A stretch of DNA of 64,000 nucleotides from JAGVSR01 sp963825555 (GTDB lineage Bacteria > Pseudomonadota > Alphaproteobacteria > Rhizobiales > Hyphomicrobiaceae), in assembly GCA_963825555.1 (NCBI GenBank), contig CAWGTZ010000008.1, positions 15,627-79,626 of the forward strand. The letters are read 5' to 3'. The translations under genes and the position numbers were made by a program. Positions 53,252 to 61,814 of this stretch are shown here, in pieces. Positions within the stretch are counted from its first letter, which is position 1. The number at the start of each line of letters is the position of its first letter. The notes beneath the pieces are model-generated. The model did not search any database. It saw nothing but the letters and a program-made list of their open reading frames with translations, and was not told the DNA's origin.

Positions 53252-53584
53252 TTAGGCAGGGCAGTAGATTTCACGCAGGGTCGCCAGTACCCGCTCGATG
53301 TCCTGGCTGGCGAGCCGATAGAAAATGCGCTGAGCATCTCGCCGCCCCTCAATGAGGCCTTCGAGCCTGAGCTGTGCGAGCTGCTGACTTGTCGCCTGCT
53401 CCCGGATGTTCAGACTGTCTGCAATCTCTCCAACCGACATTTCGCGCTCTGCCAGCAGGCATAGAATGCGCAAGCGAACCGGACTCGCCATCGCCTTCAG
53501 CAGACCGGCTGCTTTTTCCGAGGCGGCAATCATGGGATCCGCCTTCAATGCGCTTTTTCTAACGTTTGCTTTGATTGCTGTCAT
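53252..53584 (-). CDS. SqrR/BigR-type ArsR-family persulfide sensor
   Basis: 110 residues of the ArsR family. In SqrR and BigR two cysteines (Cys41 and Cys107 in Rhodobacter SqrR) form a tetrasulfide link on exposure to persulfide and release the operator. Here they are Cys42 (RILCLLAERE) and Cys108 (REIYCPA), at matching spacing. The winged helix is MSVGEIADSLNIREQATSQQ then LAQLRLEGLIEGRRDAQRIF. No metal-binding ArsR motif (ELCVCDL) is present. Context with sqr and rhodanese supports sulfide control. Confidence 0.93.
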   Translation of the reverse strand: MTAIKANVRKSALKADPMIAASEKAAGLLKAMASPVRLRILCLLAEREMSVGEIADSLNIREQATSQQLAQLRLEGLIEGRRDAQRIFYRLASQDIERVLATLREIYCPA

Positions 53585-54014
53585 GAACCTTCAAATAATC
53601 AAAAACACGCAAATACGCAATGCCTTCGCTGGATCGGTTTTCCGGACAGATTGATCCGCTCCAACAAATAAGATATCCGGCTTCGCTTAAGTCCGTCATC
53701 CAATCGGCCGCTTACTGACAGAAAAGCTCCAGCTCGATTTGCCCTGTCGTAAGATCCGTCGCCGCCCCCTCAGAGACCAAACAAATCGAGCCGTCTTGAT
53801 CGCACGACACGGCCACGTCCATTTTTACCAAGACGTGTGTTTTCCGAAGTTTTAGGACCGTTGGTTGGAAGCCGTATCCAAAAAAATATCGATTGAAACC
53901 CCTAGAACGCCGAATTTTAGCCAAAACTCGCTTTCAAAGCTGCAATTAGATATGCTCCCATTTGTCTCCGGTTTGGCTATTCATCAATGCAGCAGCAGTA
54001 AGGGAGAATACGAG
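53585..54014. other. AT-rich intergenic region with a doubtful small gene
   Basis: 430 bases, richer in A/T than the flanking genes, as is common near H-NS genes. On the minus strand 53712-53924 encodes a 70-residue frame (KTHVLVKMDVAVSCDQDGSI, CLVSEGAATDLTTGQIELEL) with several cysteines. It has no ribosome site or family I can name; it could be a gene remnant. The right end should contain the H-NS promoter. Confidence 0.35.
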
Positions 54015-54338
54015 ATGGCCCGCGCCCCCGCCGTTGAAAAAATGACGCTCAAGCAGATTCAAGATTTAGAGGCCCGTATTGCGGCAGCAAAGGCCAAAGC
54101 GGCGGAGGAAGCCAAAGCTGAAGTAAAGGCAAAGATTGACGCTCTTCTGGCCAATTCGGGCTTTACGATCGGAGACCTCTACAGCCTGTCCGGCCGCGGC
54201 AAAGGTCGGAGCAAGTCGGCCGCCAAGTATCGCAACCCCGACGATCCGTCACAGACCTGGACGGGCCGGGGGCGAAAGCCCAACTGGCTGGTGGCCCGCT
54301 TGAAGAAGGGCCAGAAGATGGAGAGCTTCGCGATCTAA
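54015..54338 (+). CDS. H-NS family nucleoid protein
   Basis: 107 residues. The N-terminal coiled coil (MTLKQIQDLEARIAAAKAKA then AEEAKAEVKAKIDALLANSG) drives oligomerisation. The C-terminal DNA-binding motif is YRNPDDPSQTWTGRGRKPNW, the H-NS/HvrA signature, with a basic linker (SGRGKGRSKSAAK). It silences or bends AT-rich, often transferred, DNA. GGGAG precedes the ATG. It sits between the sulfide module and an IS1182 element, a typical setting for a horizontally acquired regulator. Confidence 0.94.
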   Translation: MARAPAVEKMTLKQIQDLEARIAAAKAKAAEEAKAEVKAKIDALLANSGFTIGDLYSLSGRGKGRSKSAAKYRNPDDPSQTWTGRGRKPNWLVARLKKGQKMESFAI

Positions 54339-54386
54339 GCCGAAGGCGGTGAACAGGTCACCTGCCAAAGTAAATGAGAGACGCCC

Positions 54387-54815
54387 ATGTCGCCTTCGGA
54401 AACTGCCATGCTCGCGCAAATCCTGGTCGCATCGGGTGTCCTCTTCGTCATCGCCTATGTCGGAAACCGACTGTCCTTCTCAAATCGATTTGCAAACGCA
54501 CTTGTTACCGCCCTCATATTCGCGGTTTTCTACGGGGTTCTCGCCTACACGGTTGACACGACTGTGCTCCCTCCGGAATTGAAGGAGGCGAGCCGTCAGG
54601 CATGGCTTCAGATCATCTTGACGGCCGCATCACTGGTCTTCGTGCTTGATCTGGTTGCCAACCTCATCTCTTTCAGAAATCGCTTTGTCAGTGCGCTGGT
54701 AACGGCTGGCTTGTTTGCAATGTTGTTCGGTCTGGCGATCTACTCCACTGGCGGGGTTCCCAGCACTGTAGCCCCTCCTGCACAGCCCGTCGGCTCTCCT
54801 CAAACGGCTCCCTGA
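54387..54815 (+). CDS. Small four-helix membrane protein with internal duplication
   Basis: 142 residues. Four hydrophobic segments form two tandem units: residues 27-56 (NRLSFSNRFANALVTALIFA then VFYGVLAYTV) and residues 92-121 (NLISFRNRFVSALVTAGLFA then MLFGLAIYST). They match at 15 of 30 positions, with a 65-residue offset. Each unit pairs a hydrophobic helix with an amphipathic NRF motif. I do not recognise the family. It starts 48 bases after the H-NS gene and could be co-transcribed with it. The C-terminus is Pro-rich and non-helical. Confidence 0.75.
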   Translation: MSPSETAMLAQILVASGVLFVIAYVGNRLSFSNRFANALVTALIFAVFYGVLAYTVDTTVLPPELKEASRQAWLQIILTAASLVFVLDLVANLISFRNRFVSALVTAGLFAMLFGLAIYSTGGVPSTVAPPAQPVGSPQTAP

Positions 54816-54837
54816 GCGCGCGCTGGCTCTCGTTCCT

Positions 54838-56497
54838 GGCTGTGTGAAAAGCGCGATGCGGCTATGATTCCGCTGATGATTCTCGGAGGCGGTGATGAAG
54901 CGCTTCGTACAGGGAATGGATCGGGCCCAGGCGACGCTGTTGCCGGAGTGCCTGGAAGATTGGATAGGCGAGGACAATCCCGTCCGCGTGATTGATGCAT
55001 TCGTTGACGCGCTGGATCTCGGCGAGATTGGCTTTGCGGGTGTCGCGCCCGCCGCAACCGGCAGACCCAGCTATCACCCTTCCGTTCTCCTCAAGCTCTA
55101 TATCTACGGCTACCTGAACCGCATCCAGTCGAGCCGGCGTCTTGAGCGCGAAGCTGGGCGCAATCTGGAGGTCTTGTGGCTCTTGAAGCGGCTCGCTCCC
55201 GACCACAAGACGATCGCGGACTTCCGCACGGACAACGGGGCGGCGCTGCGCAAGGTGTGTGCGCGCTTCGTTGAGCTCTGCCGGGAGTTGGGCTTGCTTG
55301 CGACGACGAGTGTGGCCATCGACGGATCGAAGTTCAAGGCCGTCAACAACCGCGACAAGAACTTCACCGAGGCCAAGGTGGCGCGTCGCTGGGCGCAACT
55401 GGAGGAGAGCGTCGCCCGTTATCTCTCCCAGCTCGACACGGCAGACCGGCAAGAGCCAAGCGAGGCGCTGGCGATCAAGGCTCTTCATCTCAAGGAGAAG
55501 ATGGCCAAGCTCGAAAGCGAGATGCTGAAGCTTTCGGCGCACGAACATGCCATGCGGATGTCGGCGGACAAGCAGGTCTCGTTAACGGATCCCGACAGCC
55601 GCTCCATGGCGACGAGCGGGCGCGGCTCGGGCGTGGTCGGCTACAACGTGCAGACCGTGGTCGAGACCGAGAACCACCTGATCATCACGCACGACGTGAC
55701 GAATACGGGCTCGGATCGCGGGCAACTGGCACGCATGGGCAAGGCGGCCCAGGCGGTGCTGCGCGCCGACAAGCTGGAGGCCGTCGCGGATCGCGGCTAC
55801 TTCAACAGCCCTGAGATCCTGGAGTGCCACGAGGCCGGCATCACGGTGACGCTGCCCAAGCCGATGACCTCGGGCGCCAAGTCGGAGGGCCGCTTCGGCA
55901 AGCAGGACTTCGTCTACATCGCCGCCGAGGACATCTATCGCTGCCCGGCCGGCGAGCGGCTCACGTACCGCTACTCGAACGAGGAAGCGGGCAAGGTCTT
56001 GCGCCACTACTGGACGAGTGCCTGCGCTGCATGCCCGCTGAAGGAAGAATGCACGACGGGAAAAGAGCGGCGCATAACGAGATGGGAGTACGAGCATGTG
56101 CTCGAGGCTGTACAGGAGCGCCTCGATCGCGATCCCGACGCCATGCGCCGCCGGCGTGAGACGGTCGAGCATCCGTTCGGCACCATCAAAGCGCGCATGG
56201 GCGCTACGCACTTCTTGTGCAAGACGCTGCCGAAGGTCGCCGCCGAGATGGCGTTGCACGTTCTCGCCTACAACATGACGCGCGTCATGAACATCATGGG
56301 CATCAGGCCACTGCTCGCGGCGATCAGGGCGTGAGGGCCAGATCGTGCGCCTCGATCCCGTGAACCAGCGCTCACCAGCGTCCCCAGCTTCGATCAGGAA
56401 GCACATCTGACGAAAAAGCGCAGTGAACCGGCAGAAACGACTATCATCCCCTCCAATGAATCCGACCGAACCCGCGCAGCAGCGTTCTCACACAACC
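54838..56497 (+). mobile_element. IS1182-family element
   Basis: The transposase gene is flanked by matching ends: GGCTGTGTGAAAA at 54838 and, on the minus strand, GGTTGTGTGAGAA read inwards from 56497. They agree at 11 of the first 13 positions. The resulting length of 1660 bp fits the family. I could not define a target duplication, so the ends are provisional. Confidence 0.65.
54895..56334 (+). CDS. IS1182-family transposase
   Basis: 479 residues, apparently intact. The N-terminal DUF772-like part is RAQATLLPECLEDWIGEDN, VRVIDAFVDALDL and RPSYHPSVLLKLYIYGYLNR with IQSSRRLEREAGRNLEVLWL. The DDE catalytic part has AIDGSKFKAVNNRDKNF (Asp), DRGYFNSPEILECH (Asp) and the C-terminal HPFGTIKARMGATHFLCKTL (with a Glu two residues before His). 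A zinc-ribbon-like cysteine block (YRCPAGERL, CAACPLKEECTTG) is present. A GTG three bases upstream is the alternative start. Confidence 0.95.
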   Translation: MKRFVQGMDRAQATLLPECLEDWIGEDNPVRVIDAFVDALDLGEIGFAGVAPAATGRPSYHPSVLLKLYIYGYLNRIQSSRRLEREAGRNLEVLWLLKRLAPDHKTIADFRTDNGAALRKVCARFVELCRELGLLATTSVAIDGSKFKAVNNRDKNFTEAKVARRWAQLEESVARYLSQLDTADRQEPSEALAIKALHLKEKMAKLESEMLKLSAHEHAMRMSADKQVSLTDPDSRSMATSGRGSGVVGYNVQTVVETENHLIITHDVTNTGSDRGQLARMGKAAQAVLRADKLEAVADRGYFNSPEILECHEAGITVTLPKPMTSGAKSEGRFGKQDFVYIAAEDIYRCPAGERLTYRYSNEEAGKVLRHYWTSACAACPLKEECTTGKERRITRWEYEHVLEAVQERLDRDPDAMRRRRETVEHPFGTIKARMGATHFLCKTLPKVAAEMALHVLAYNMTRVMNIMGIRPLLAAIRA

Positions 56498-56813
56498 AAG
56501 ACCCAGAGCGGTCCTCGTGCCGGTGCGCAACAGATGCGTTGCATTACGTGCCGACTTACGTCGCGACAATGCGTGCGCCGCAATATCTGCCCACGAGATC
56601 TACGCGAAGCCGGTATGTCCGCAAGACCTCCCAGACCATTTTCGTTCTTGTTTTCACTGAGGGGCCACTGAATGTGGACCGCACGGATAATCGGCAGGGA
56701 CGTGCTTCTGAGGAGACATACTGGAGCCGGGGCTGCCAACCGGAGTTCTCGTGACAACCCCCTCAATCAGTTACTGATTTTCTAGGAAGGGCAGTAGCTC
56801 GCGGAGCGCCAGC
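56498..56813. other. 316-bp region without a recognised gene
   Basis: Between the IS1182 right end and the histidine kinase stop I see no gene or RNA. It may include the terminator of the kinase operon. Confidence 0.35.
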
Positions 56814-58122
56814 TCACCACCTCAGAACTGCCTCGAAACCTGCGTTTCCACCTCGTGCCGGGGAGTATAGATCGAGCCGTGCCCCCGACTGTCGAGCGAT
56901 CGTGTCGGCGATATAGAGACCGAGACCGCTGCCGTCCTGTGCCCCGTTGGATCCGCGCACGAACCGCTGCTTGAGGCGCTCGACATCATCGGTACCCATC
57001 ACCGATCCATCGTTCGAGACCGAGAGGACCGCACCGGGACCCAAGCGGACCGTAACGGGCGTGCCCGCCGGGCTGTGCTTGATGGCGTTTGCGATCAGGT
57101 TCTGAACGGCAATGCCGAGGGCGTCGGCATTCGCCGTGACGAGAATGGGGTCCGTGGCGCAGTTGTCGAACCGGATGCGTTGCATGGCTTGCGGCTTGCG
57201 AAGCCAATCATGCATCACCAGTTCGACCAGATCGCGCAAAGACATGCTCTCGCGAGCAAGCGCCATTCCAGACTCGGCGCGCGCCAGCTGGAGCAGCGTT
57301 TCTATCCGGTGGCCCAGGGCCGAGAGCGTAGACTTCAAGCCCTCGGCACGCCGGTGCTGCTCCTCGCTTTCCGCACAGTCGGCGAGCAGACCCGCCTGGG
57401 CTTGTGCGGCGGCGATGGGATTTCTCAGCTCGTGAGCACTATTGGATGCGAACGCACGCTCCGACTCCAGTGCCAAGACTCAAGCGAGACAGCAATCGAT
57501 TGAAGTCACTAACGACGGGAGCAAGCTCGTCGGGTAGTCCCTCTCCATCAAGACAGCCAAGATTGGCGCCGTCGCGCGCTCTGAGCTCCTGCTGCAGGTG
57601 ACGAACGGGCTCGATCGTACGATTGACGGTAGCGCGAACGGCAATGGCGGCGAGGGGAAGCACGACCAAGAGAGGGATGAGAAGTCCAAACCAGAGGGCC
57701 CGGACAGCTTCGGCACGTTCTTGGGGATACTCGGCGACCTGGATCACCAGCGAGCCGTCAGCCGACCACTCGGTGAAGTAGCGCCGCTCGCCGTCGTCGA
57801 AATGACCACGCGACATCGGCGCTGCAAACGGCTTCTCGGGAGCGTCATGGGAGCGCAGGAGAACGCGCCCGGATGCGTCTCGAACCTGATAGAGAATGTA
57901 TTCCTCGTGATCTTCGGGAGTTACCCGCCCAAGGTGTACCTCTTCCCGGTCGCGTTCGCGGCGCTGAGCAAGATCGTCGGCGGCCAGGGGCAGGATCCGC
58001 TGCGCGGTCTCCTGCAACGCGCTGTCGAATACCTCGTCAACCTCGTGGCGGATCATCAGAGCAGACACCGTGGCACCAACAATCCAAAACGCGCCGATGA
58101 TGGCCGTTAGTCTGAAGAGCAA
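56814..58122 (-). pseudogene. Sensor histidine kinase, split by a +1 frameshift
   Basis: The gene is in two frames. The N-terminal part (57439-58122) has a membrane segment (LTAIIGAFWIVGATVSALMI), a periplasmic sensor with ERRYFTEWSADGSLVIQVAE, a second membrane helix (ALWFGLLIPLLVVLPLAAIA) and a HAMP-like start. The frame then changes near 57485 at a GG pair, where one extra base sits. The C-terminal part carries the H-box FASNSAHELRNPIAAAQAQA, N-box region NLIANAIKHSPAGTP and G-box DGSGLGLYIAD. The start is a TTG with an in-frame TGA just upstream. It resembles QseC/PmrB-type kinases and follows its regulator by 32 bases. Confidence 0.85.
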
Positions 58123-58154
58123 GTGTCACCTGATACTCCAATGTCGCATGGCCG

Positions 58155-58811
58155 TCAGGCTCCAAGCCGATAACCGAGCCCGCGGATGGTCTCGATTTTT
58201 GCCGTTCCCAGCTTCTTGCGCAGGCGGCTCACATAGACCTCGACCGCATTACTCTCCACCTCCGACCCCATGGCATAGAGGGCTTCCTCGACCTGCGCCT
58301 TGGACACGATGGCACCCGGTCTCCGGATCAGACATTCGAGCAGCGCCCATTCGCGCGCCGTGAGAGATACAAGCGCCCCATTGTGGCTAACCTGATGGGT
58401 GGAGATGTCTATCTCTAAGTCGCCGAACCGGAGCGCGGGATTGGGATGAGCATCGTAGCGGCGCTGCACGGCCTGAACGCGCGCGATTAGCTCGTCAAGG
58501 TCAAAGGGCTTCACGATGTAGTCGTCGGCTCCGGCATTGAGACCTTCGATCCGGTCGCGGATCTGGTCTCGGGCCGTGCAGATAATGATAGGGCGCTTGT
58601 CGCCCGCTTTCCGCCGCCGCTTCAAGAGGTCGAGCCCGCGGCCATCGGGAAGATGGAGATCGAGAATGACGAGCCCGTAGTCGGTCGTATCGAGTGAGGC
58701 ATCCGCATCGTCGAGCCTGCCTACGCAGTCGACGGCGTGACCGGCCCGTGTCAAGTGGACATGGAGCGCGTCCGCCAACAGCGGCTCGTCTTCGACAACC
58801 AGTATACGCAC
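58155..58811 (-). CDS. OmpR-family response regulator (QseB/PmrA-like)
   Basis: 218 residues. The receiver has LVVEDEPLLADALHVHLTR, phospho-acceptor Asp51 in LVILDLHLPDGRGLDLLKRR, TARDQIRDRIEGLNAGADDY and KPFDLDELIARVQA. The winged helix has VSLTAREWALLECLIRRPGA, VESNAVEVYVSRLRKKLGTA and IRGLGYRL. It probably controls the divergent pepSY-cytochrome operon. A candidate direct-repeat site lies between them. Confidence 0.94.
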   Translation of the reverse strand: MRILVVEDEPLLADALHVHLTRAGHAVDCVGRLDDADASLDTTDYGLVILDLHLPDGRGLDLLKRRRKAGDKRPIIICTARDQIRDRIEGLNAGADDYIVKPFDLDELIARVQAVQRRYDAHPNPALRFGDLEIDISTHQVSHNGALVSLTAREWALLECLIRRPGAIVSKAQVEEALYAMGSEVESNAVEVYVSRLRKKLGTAKIETIRGLGYRLGA

Positions 58812-58853
58812 GTGGGTTCGATGCTCCTATTCGAACTGCAGATAGGCCCGAAA

Positions 58854-58872
58854 CAACCTGACGGCAACCTGA
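58854..58872. promoter_or_regulatory. Direct repeat CAACCTGA x2, 11-bp spacing: candidate response-regulator site
   Basis: CAACCTGA occurs at 58854-58861 and again at 58865-58872, exactly 11 bp (one helical turn) apart. It lies 43 bases from the regulator start and 84 from pepSY. Tandem half-sites at this spacing are the usual binding mode of OmpR-family regulators. An inverted copy (CTTCAGGTG) lies just downstream. Confidence 0.55.
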
Positions 58873-58956
58873 AGACCGCTCTCTTGCCGCTTCAGGTGGG
58901 TGTCAGCCGCAGCGCCTAAGGTCCCTCTATCGGCAACTCAACCCCTGGAGAACATC

Positions 58957-59226
58957 ATGAACAAGCTTCTCATTCTCTCGACCGCTGTGCTCACGCTCGC
59001 CGGTGTATCGGCGGCTTCCGCCAAGCCCTCCTGCAACGTGGAAAAGGGCGAATGGCAGCCGGAGCAAGCGCTGCGCGACAAACTCGGCGGCCTCAAGTGG
59101 ACCATCAAGAACGTCAAGATCGATAGCGGCTGCTACGAGGTGTACGGCATCGACGACAAAGGCAAGAAAGTCGAGATCTACTTCAACCCGAAGACGCTTG
59201 AGCCGGTCCCCGGCCAGGAGGGCTGA
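58957..59226 (+). CDS. Periplasmic PepSY-domain protein
   Basis: 89 residues with a signal peptide (ILSTAVLTLAGVSAASA) and a single PepSY-type domain: QPEQALRDKLGGLKWTIKNV, KIDSGCYEVYGIDDKGKKVE and IYFNPKTLEPV. It has two cysteines. Such small PepSY proteins often accompany cytochrome b genes and OmpR-type two-component systems, where they are thought to modulate or sense. It overlaps the promoter shared with the regulator and precedes the cytochrome b gene by a few bases. Confidence 0.9.
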   Translation: MNKLLILSTAVLTLAGVSAASAKPSCNVEKGEWQPEQALRDKLGGLKWTIKNVKIDSGCYEVYGIDDKGKKVEIYFNPKTLEPVPGQEG

Positions 59227-59231
59227 GTGCC

Positions 59232-59775
59232 ATGGCGACCGTGAAAGTTTGGGACCTGTTCGTCCGTTTGTTCCACTGGAGTTTGGTGGCAAGCTTCGCG
59301 GTCGCGTTCCTTTCCGGAGAGGAGCGCGACCTCCGGACAGTGCACTATTGGGCTGGATACGCGGCTGCTGCACTGGTGGCGCTCCGCATTGTCTGGGGCG
59401 TGGTAGGAACACACTACGCCCGCTTCACCCAGTTCGTACAAGGCCCCAGGACCGTATTGAGCTACGTCAAGGCGGTCGTTAGCGGGCGTGAGGCGCGATA
59501 TTTGGGCCACAACCCTGCAGGTGGCGCGATGGTCATGCTGCTACTCTTATCGATCCTCGGTGTCAGTCTCACAGGTCATCTCTTGACCACGGATACCTTC
59601 TGGGGATCGAAGGCAATGGAAGAAGTCCACGAGGTGCTCGCCAATGGCATGTTGGGTCTTGTAGCCTTTCACATCGGCGGCGTGATCATTGAAAGTCTCA
59701 GACATCACGAGAGTTCTTGTGAGAGCGATGATCACGGGCACGAAAAGAGCCCCGGCTCCGGGCGACATTGCTTGA
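59232..59775 (+). pseudogene. Cytochrome b561-type membrane protein, frameshifted near its C-terminus
   Basis: About 180 residues with four membrane helices and haem-ligand histidines in LFVRLFHWSLVASFAVAF, DLRTVHYWAGYAAAALVA, LGVSLTGHLLTTDTFWGS and MLGLVAFHIGGVIIESLRHH. After RHHESS the frame shifts; an extra T near 59717 is needed to restore VRAMITGTKRAPAPGDIA and the stop at 59773-59775. Without correction the frame runs on into the cytochrome c gene, mimicking a fusion. It is expected to move electrons between quinone and periplasmic cytochromes. Confidence 0.82.
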
Positions 59776-59784
59776 CCAATAAGC

Positions 59785-59809
59785 GGAGCGCCGTTCTCGA
59801 CGGCGCTCC
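59785..59809. terminator. 10-bp perfect hairpin between cytochrome b and cytochrome c genes
   Basis: GGAGCGCCGT pairs with ACGGCGCTCC around loop TCTCG. It has no U tract, so it may be an RNA stability or processing element rather than a terminator. Its position confirms that this is intergenic, not coding. Confidence 0.5.
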
Positions 59810-59915
59810 ATCGGACCACAATTGTCAAGGCATCTGGAATTTGCGGGCCGCATACTCATCGGCTCACATTGGGCCGGTTTGCGGCCACAATCGCAGGATT
59901 GAGCGGAGACGTGTC

Positions 59916-60194
59916 ATGAGAAAATTTTTGCGTACGATGTCCTGGTGCCTCCTCGGTCTGCATGTCTCGGCCGCAGCCCATGTTCCGAAGGCGGCCGCTC
60001 AGGATGAGACAGCATACCAGAAGGCCTGTGGCGACTGTCATCCCTCGCCGGCGGCACTTGCTCGCAATATCGAAGGGGCGACAGAGCAGGAAAAAAGGGC
60101 CTATCTCACGGACCTTCTCACCCGCCATCACACGCCCAATCCGGCAGACATCGATCAGGTCATCGGCTATCTCCTTACGCTGCCGAAGAAGTAG
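59916..60194 (+). CDS. Small mono-haem c-type cytochrome
   Basis: 92 residues. A signal peptide (MSWCLLGLHVSAAAHVPKAA) is followed by one haem site, KACGDCHPSP (CxxCH), and a short helical domain ending ADIDQVIGYLLTLPKK. The mature protein is only about 65 residues. There is a methionine-free distal part, so the distal ligand is unclear; His in LLTRHHTPNP is a candidate. The ATG at 59916 marks the signal peptide. It is the periplasmic electron carrier expected for the flanking cytochrome b and reductase. Confidence 0.88.
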   Translation: MRKFLRTMSWCLLGLHVSAAAHVPKAAAQDETAYQKACGDCHPSPAALARNIEGATEQEKRAYLTDLLTRHHTPNPADIDQVIGYLLTLPKK

Positions 60195-60239
60195 CGCCGC
60201 GCCGTGGCGATCATTTCTCGTCTCGCAATCAGGTGTCGC

Positions 60240-61709
60240 ATGATCGAAGTCAACGGGAAAACATCCCAGTCGCGAGGACTTACGCAGGGTCCAACGGGCA
60301 TTCCTGTTCCGCTGCTGCTTGCTCTGTTCCTGCTCGCGGCAATGACACCGCTGGGAGTTGCGGCCTGGACTACGGGTTCAAGCGGCGATTTTGCAACCGA
60401 GTTTGGTGCCGCGTCGGCAATTCTCGCTGCCACGCTGCTTTATCTCCAATTCCTGAGCTCGGGCCGATTTGAAGTCCTCTCGGGCAAGATCGGCATCGAC
60501 AGGACGATGGGATTCCACCGGATCGCAGCTATAGCGATTGTCGTCTTCGCTGTCGCCCATCCCCTCAGCTATCTGAGTACGACACTCCTGGACAATTCTG
60601 GCGCTGCCGCAACCCGACTGCAGGCCATGTTGACGAGCCTGCATCTGCGAAGCGGCGTCATCGCGCTCGCCCTTCTGGTCGTGCTTGTAGGGTTCGCGTC
60701 ATTGAGGACGCGGCGCTTCGTCCGCTACGAGTTCTGGCGCGCGACCCACGGTTCTCTTGCCGTCGTCACTGGAGGGCTGACGTTGCATCACGCCCTGAAC
60801 GCGGGAACATATACGGCCGATGCGAGTCTTCGCGCCGTCTGGCTGGTCTATGCCTGTGTGGCGCTCGCGGCAGCACTCGTAGTCTACATCGTTCGCCCCT
60901 GGCGCATGTGGCGGGAAGACTGGCGGATCGAATCGGCCAGCATCGCTGCCGACGGGGTCACGCAACTCGTCCTGCGCGGCCCCGAGCAAACGAAGTTCCA
61001 GGCGCTTGGGGGACAGTTTCTCTGGTTGAGCGTTTCTCCGCACCGTCCGCCATTCCACGATCATCCCTTCTCCATCGCGTCCAGTGCTGGCTATCTGCCC
61101 AGACTGCGGCTCCTCGTTCGTCACGCCGGCGACTGCACCGACACCTTTCACGCCTTGGCGCCGGGCACGCCGGTGGCCATTGATGGACCTCACGGAAGCT
61201 TCGTTCTTCCAGGCCGGACATCAGCCGTTGTGATGGTGGCGGGCGGCGTCGGAATCGCTCCTCTGCTCGGCATGCTGGAAGAAGCTGCAGAACGCGGCGA
61301 CAAGCGGCCGTTCCGGCTCCTCTACGCCGCCCGAAGCCAAGCCGCGTTCGCGTGCAAGGAAAGGTTGGAAGACCTCGGTAGCCGTCTGGACATCACAACA
61401 ACCTACTGCGCTGACGAAGAGTGTAGCGTGTCGGCAATTCTGCGCGGACCCGTTTGCGCAGACCACATGAGAAGCCTTCTTTCGCGTTTGGCACCCGCCG
61501 ACGTGTCCGTGATGCTGTGCGGTCCTCCGGCCATGATGGAAACGGTCGCAGATGGATTTGTCTCACTCGGCGTGCCCATGGCCAACATGCACTACGAGCG
61601 CTTCGACTATGGAGCCGGCCGGGGCCAGATCGACAGACGGCGCCGCTTTACCGCCCTGGCAATTCTCGCAACCCTACTCAGCGCCGGAGCGCTATTCAGC
61701 GTTCGATAG
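60240..61709 (+). CDS. Membrane flavin/haem reductase (ferric reductase-like domain plus FAD/NAD module)
   Basis: 489 residues. The N-terminal half has about six hydrophobic segments with haem-type histidines (MGFHRIAAIAIVVFAVAHPL, EFWRATHGSLAVVTGGLTLH). The C-terminal half is a ferredoxin reductase-like module: FAD-binding HDHPFSIASSA, GPHGSFVLPG, NAD-binding VMVAGGVGIAPLLGMLEEA, LLYAARSQA, VMLCGPPAMM and a C-terminal hydrophobic tail. It may take electrons from NAD(P)H across the membrane to the small cytochromes or metal ions. A GTG at 60204 is an alternative start. Confidence 0.88.
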   Translation: MIEVNGKTSQSRGLTQGPTGIPVPLLLALFLLAAMTPLGVAAWTTGSSGDFATEFGAASAILAATLLYLQFLSSGRFEVLSGKIGIDRTMGFHRIAAIAIVVFAVAHPLSYLSTTLLDNSGAAATRLQAMLTSLHLRSGVIALALLVVLVGFASLRTRRFVRYEFWRATHGSLAVVTGGLTLHHALNAGTYTADASLRAVWLVYACVALAAALVVYIVRPWRMWREDWRIESASIAADGVTQLVLRGPEQTKFQALGGQFLWLSVSPHRPPFHDHPFSIASSAGYLPRLRLLVRHAGDCTDTFHALAPGTPVAIDGPHGSFVLPGRTSAVVMVAGGVGIAPLLGMLEEAAERGDKRPFRLLYAARSQAAFACKERLEDLGSRLDITTTYCADEECSVSAILRGPVCADHMRSLLSRLAPADVSVMLCGPPAMMETVADGFVSLGVPMANMHYERFDYGAGRGQIDRRRRFTALAILATLLSAGALFSVR

Positions 61710-61814
61710 CTCTTTGATGGCGAATACCCTCGCTCGGCCCATGCGAGGTACTATAGAAGCAGCTTTAGCCCCTGCGTCCTTTTCCAATACTTCGCTGACA
61801 GGATGGAAACCCTC

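Noticed and set aside
53712..53924. 70-residue minus-strand frame as a firm gene
   Set aside because: No ribosome site, no family and an AT-rich setting; kept only as a note in the intergenic entry.
59232..60194. Natural cytochrome b-c fusion protein
   Set aside because: A second signal peptide, a hairpin between the genes and a recoverable normal C-terminus point to a frame break.
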